A stretch of 62,141 nucleotides of DNA, from the NCBI GenBank assembly GCA_022701365.1, contig JAKUHH010000168.1, forward strand, positions 1 through 62,141, in the 5' to 3' direction. The translations under genes were made by a program, and so were the position numbers. Shown in pieces: positions 58,550 to 62,141 of this stretch (its first letter is position 1; every line of letters begins with the position of its first letter). The DNA is from Mycocentrospora acerina (Eukaryota > Ascomycota > Dothideomycetes > Pleosporales). The notes beneath the pieces are model-generated. The model had not been told where the DNA came from, did no database searches, and saw only the letters and a program-made list of their open reading frames with translations.

Positions 58550-61480
58550 AATTAAGACTGCAATAAAGCGCAAAGGTGCAGATGTTGTAATTAAAACTAG
58601 GAAAAGGCAATGTGCAGCTATTAAGGAAATTAGAGAAGCAGACTCTATCTATAGTTAAGCTGCGCTGTACCTACTTATAATAGCTAGATTTCTAATTAAC
58701 ATGCTTACCTCTAAATAGAGTATTAGTATAAACAGACCTATTAACTAAGCTTATAAGTGTTGCCTCTGCTAGATCTTTAATAAGGCAGGCGTTCTTTAGC
58801 AAGACAGAAGCTATTAGTTGCAGGTTGCTTATTCTAAGACGCAGGTGCAGCAGATGCTAGACTACCTAGAAGAGGAGGGCTAGGCTTAGACTGCTGCTGC
58901 TGCAGCTAAGGGTGCTAAGGAGGGAGATGCAAAGTAGCTATTGTTTAAAGGTTAGGTAAGTGTAAGTAGAGCAAAGGTAAAGCTTATTGCAGGCTACTAT
59001 TAAGTTAAAGCATTTAAGGAGTATCTAGAACTTTGTTAGTTACTAAAGGAAGAGCGTTAGTAGGTTTGCAGCATCTATAATAAAGGTTTTAGCCCTTTGC
59101 ACATGCTAGCCTAGGCAATAAGCTAACCTAAAAGACAGACATGCTTCTGCCTTATTTGTGTATCTAGCTTTATGCTAATTAAGAAGATATTATACTTTAA
59201 GATAACTATAGTTAGATATAGATAGAGCTAGCAACTCTGTTATCTAACAATAGCTAGCTGTTTTAAGGTTTAAATAGGTTAGTTAAGCAAGAGATGCTAG
59301 AGCACCTTAGGCTTAGCAGTTAAGTAAAGTTCCTAGTTAGATAGCTAGCTACGCTGTAGAAAAATATTAGCTAGAGACTAATAATTACTTAATAGTAATG
59401 CACCTTATTTAGGCAAGTAACTTTTAATATCTCTACATTTAAGTAGATAGCAAGCTGCAGGATAGATAATGTAAGTGCAATCTTTATCTAAAACTGCTCT
59501 GCACATTTAAGCTAAGTAACACTCTAGTATTAGTTTTCTGTATTAAATAAGGTAATAGAAATTACCTTAGAATTACAGGGCTAGCATAGAGTAGACCTTT
59601 AATTAGCTAATTAGAATAAGCTAGCTAGCTTGCTACAAGTGTAAAGTGTGCACAATGTGCAGGAGTTGTTCTACTCTAGCCTTAAGCCTAACGTAGAACC
59701 TCCCTTAGGTACATATTAACAAGACTTCTTCCTAAACCTAAGCAATAATGCGTACTTTAGTATGTATTAATTAGTACTCTTAGAGCTAGCACGCTAGTTT
59801 GTTAACATTTAAGCGCTTTTAAAGACTATAAAGTAAGAAGGAAAGCTAATAAGTATTATAATGTCTTATATTAGTTAGTAGTTAAATAAGCAACCTAAAA
59901 AGGTCTTAGACTGCAACAATAATAAACCTGCACTGCAGAAGGACCTAGTTCCTGCGCTGCAAGCAAAGTATAGCAACAAGGCTAATAATAAGTCTTAAAT
60001 CTTTTAGCAGGAGGTCCTTAATTATATACATAAGAACGCAAAAGACTTTATAAGCACTATGTTAGAGCACTATCTCTATTAGTATCTAGGCAAAGACAGC
60101 AATGCCTACAGCGCACAATTTAAGTATAAGGTATAGAGAAATGTGCTGTCTATTGTTACTAGCTTTGCAGGGCTAACTCTATAACATAAGTACATTACTA
60201 GCCTTGTTCTACAAGAGACTTGTAAGATTAGTCTGCCTATAATTACACAAGCTATGTGTAATCTTATCTATTAAATCCTAGAAGTTATAAATAATCTAGC
60301 GCTTTAGTCTACAACAGCAGCTTAACAGGTACTTAAGATAATATAGCTAGTAATTGCTTAATAGATCTCTAAGCAATAAATAGACATGTTAGAATCTTAT
60401 AATAAAGATAGACAACTATCTGCTCTCTACTTAGCAGATGCGCAGTGTACAGAGAGTAAGCTGCTCTCTTAAGCATTGCAAAGACACGCTTTAGTTTAAG
60501 AGTAGGCATTAGCAGCAGCATAGAAGCGTACGCTCCTTCCTTAGGTTTTAAAAAGATTAGACACGCATAGATCTGTTAGGGAGTTAACTGCTGCCTAATT
60601 ACTAAAGCATAGATTAGCTGTAGCGTTAGACATAAGGGTATTAGACATAAAAGTATTAGAGACAGAGGACTAAGAGCTAATTAACTCTACTTTAACTAAG
60701 TTAAATAATCTTTAAAGATAATGTTGTTATAAGAGCGCAACTAGCTAGTAAAGAGCATAAGTGCAACAGGCTTCTCTAGCTGCAGACTCTTATTAGCCTA
60801 GAGATTTATTAATCTCCTTTTCTTCTTACGCTACTGCTAGCTTAGGGCATTAGAGACAATTAGCATTAGCAAGACGCAGGAAATAGCAACTGTAAGTAGA
60901 CTTAAAATCTGCTGTAGAAGCTCTAGTATTAATACTTAGCACCTAGTTAAAACTATTATAGTTAGTTAATGCTAGTACATATTAAGAATAAGCTTTATAT
61001 AATATATTAGTATTCCTAATGTTAATTTCTGCTATAACTTGCCCCTAGGGGTAAGCAGATATAATAAGATCTTACTGCTATTTCCTGTAGGTAACTGCTT
61101 TGCCTCCTTTTACTAAGAAATAAATTATCTCTACAGATTCTACAATAGAGTTTAATGCATTTAATAATAAACTTCTAAATATTAGTCTACTTTAAGATAT
61201 TAACCTATAGCTAAGTTTGCTGCCTGCTGCTACTGTAATACAACTAGGAAATAAGAAATAGAGTAATAATAGCCTTAATAACAGCTCTAAAGACAACAAT
61301 AGACTCTACAGTAATGTATTGCTAGACAGACTTTAAGAAAACTACAGTAAAGGGAGCTTTAGCAATAAAGAACACGCAGTTGTAGCAGCAGATTAGTACT
61401 CTTAGAAGATTAACTACTCTAAAGAAGATTACAGATTTAAAGGTATGTTAAAATGCTATTAACTGTGTTTATTTGCAAAA
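58550..61480 (+). pseudogene. Unidentified telomere-proximal coding relic
   Basis: As with the helicase, allowing TAG/TAA in Y-C-R context to stand for Gln/Trp opens long plus-strand frames. The first (about 58560-59220) gives segments such as KEIREADSIYS, CCLCQIFNKAGVL, LDYLEEEG and YNKGFSPLHMLAQAI, with cysteine clusters at 58758-58769 and 59142-59159. After a frame change, a second (about 59600-60960) gives a Leu/Gln-rich helical protein (LQEYLSKQ-type runs, RSVRELTAAQLLKHRLAVALD). Codon-position regularity and composition indicate a former protein gene of at least 800 residues, but I recognise no family. It could be another telomere-linked gene, an extension of the TLH unit, or a transposon. 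Non-functional now. Confidence 0.5.
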
Positions 61481-61485
61481 AAATA

Positions 61486-61882
61486 TAGTAACTAACATAA
61501 AAGTAGTGCAGGACTTTATTGCAGCTGCTAAGAATATATCTTTTAATAGCAGCTAGGCTATTAAAATGCTCTAGAGGCAATACACAATTAACTATAGAAG
61601 CAGGAAGGCTAGATCCTAAGCTACTACACTAGAAGATAAGTATATACTGTTGTTTTTCTTTAACCTTCTTATTATTATTAAGCNTAGTAACTAACATAAA
61701 AGTAGTGCAGGACTTTATTGCAGCTGCTAAGAATATATCTTTTAATAGCAGCTAGGCTATTAAAATGCTCTAGAGGCAATACACAATTAACTATAGAAGC
61801 AGGAAGGCTAGATCCTAAGCTACTACACTAGAAGATAAGTATATACTGTTGTTTTTCTTTAACCTTCTTATTATTATTAAGC
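61486..61882. repeat. Exact 198-bp direct duplication around a single N
   Basis: 61486-61683 and 61685-61882 are identical, separated only by the N at 61684. The most economical reading is two contig ends that overlapped by 198 bp and were joined with a gap symbol instead of being merged. A true tandem duplication is the alternative. Confidence 0.85.
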
Positions 61883-62089
61883 AGCTACTTAAGCTAATTA
61901 CAAAACTACTAAGCTGCTTTTTTAATAATATAACAATTAGCTTTAAGAACTAGCAGGCTCTGTACAGTAATAAGCATGTTTACAGACTATTGTTTAACTT
62001 AGAGCACTGCACCTTCTAGCTAGTAACAGCTACAATGCAGGAGTCCTAGTTTATTGTAATGCACCCTGTTGCTAATCTACCTAAAGAGC
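61883..62089. other. Telomere-adjacent sequence
   Basis: About 200 bp between the duplication and the telomere repeats. It shows the same loss of TGA/TCA/TGG/CCA as the rest of the terminal block, so the mutation process reached to the telomere. No gene. Confidence 0.6.
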
Positions 62090-62141
62090 TTAGGGTTAGG
62101 GTTAGGGTTAGGGTTAGGGTTAGGGTTAGGGTTAGGGTTAG
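62090..62141 (+). repeat. Telomere repeats (TTAGGG)8
   Basis: Eight perfect TTAGGG units plus TTAG, reaching the last base. The G-rich strand runs 5'-3' outward, as expected of a right chromosome end. The tract is limited by the assembly rather than by biology. TTAGGG is the usual repeat of filamentous ascomycetes. Confidence 0.97.

Overview
This window is the right end of a chromosome from a filamentous ascomycete (Pezizomycotina; Leotiomycetes is possible, but the class cannot be fixed from the sequence). It ends in eight full TTAGGG repeats reading outward at 62090-62141. The genes have short spliceosomal introns of about 50-100 bp with GT..AG ends, and their families are typical of saprotrophic or plant-associated fungi. 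A 1-bp gap (N) at 61684 is flanked by an exact 198-bp duplication, which looks like an assembly seam.

Gene islands alternate with AT-rich, mutation-scarred repeat blocks. Left part (1-30 kb): a hairpin-forming repeat array, an acyl-CoA dehydrogenase, a decayed AT-rich block with nested LTR-like insertions, a zinc-type alcohol dehydrogenase, a cutinase homologue whose catalytic His is replaced by Tyr, two secreted type-B carboxylesterases and a homeodomain plus C2H2 regulator. A second repeat block follows at 23.7-27 kb and contains a fragment of a telomere-linked helicase. Middle (29-52 kb): a FAD-dependent oxidoreductase, a decayed Copia element, relics of pogo-like transposases, a broken NmrA-like gene, an SDR divergently paired with a bZIP/DUF3425 regulator, a tannase-family esterase, an intact NmrA-like gene and a six-exon alpha/beta hydrolase.

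Right end (51.9-62.1 kb): subtelomere with almost no readable ORF. After allowing for C-to-T and G-to-A decay, 52.3-56.6 kb reads as a telomere-linked RecQ helicase (TLH) on the + strand. It is followed by microsatellites, an 18-unit palindromic minisatellite, and a second long coding relic that I cannot identify, reaching to within about 700 bp of the telomere. The decay has a striking context. TCA, CCA, TCG and CCG (and TGA, TGG, CGA, CGG) are almost absent, while ACA, GCA, ACG and GCG survive. That is a RIP-like process acting on Y-C-R rather than on all CpA.

Functionally the intact genes look like an accessory, extracellular-ester and detoxification set (two carboxylesterases, cutinase-like, tannase, epoxide-hydrolase-like, ADH, SDR, FAD oxidoreductase, acyl-CoA dehydrogenase) with two local regulators and NmrA-type redox-sensor proteins. 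There is no core NRPS, PKS or terpene gene, so I do not call a biosynthetic cluster. The most novel items are the Y-C-R mutation signature, the unidentified telomere-proximal relic, and a 78-bp mobile element present twice with perfect 5-bp target duplications.
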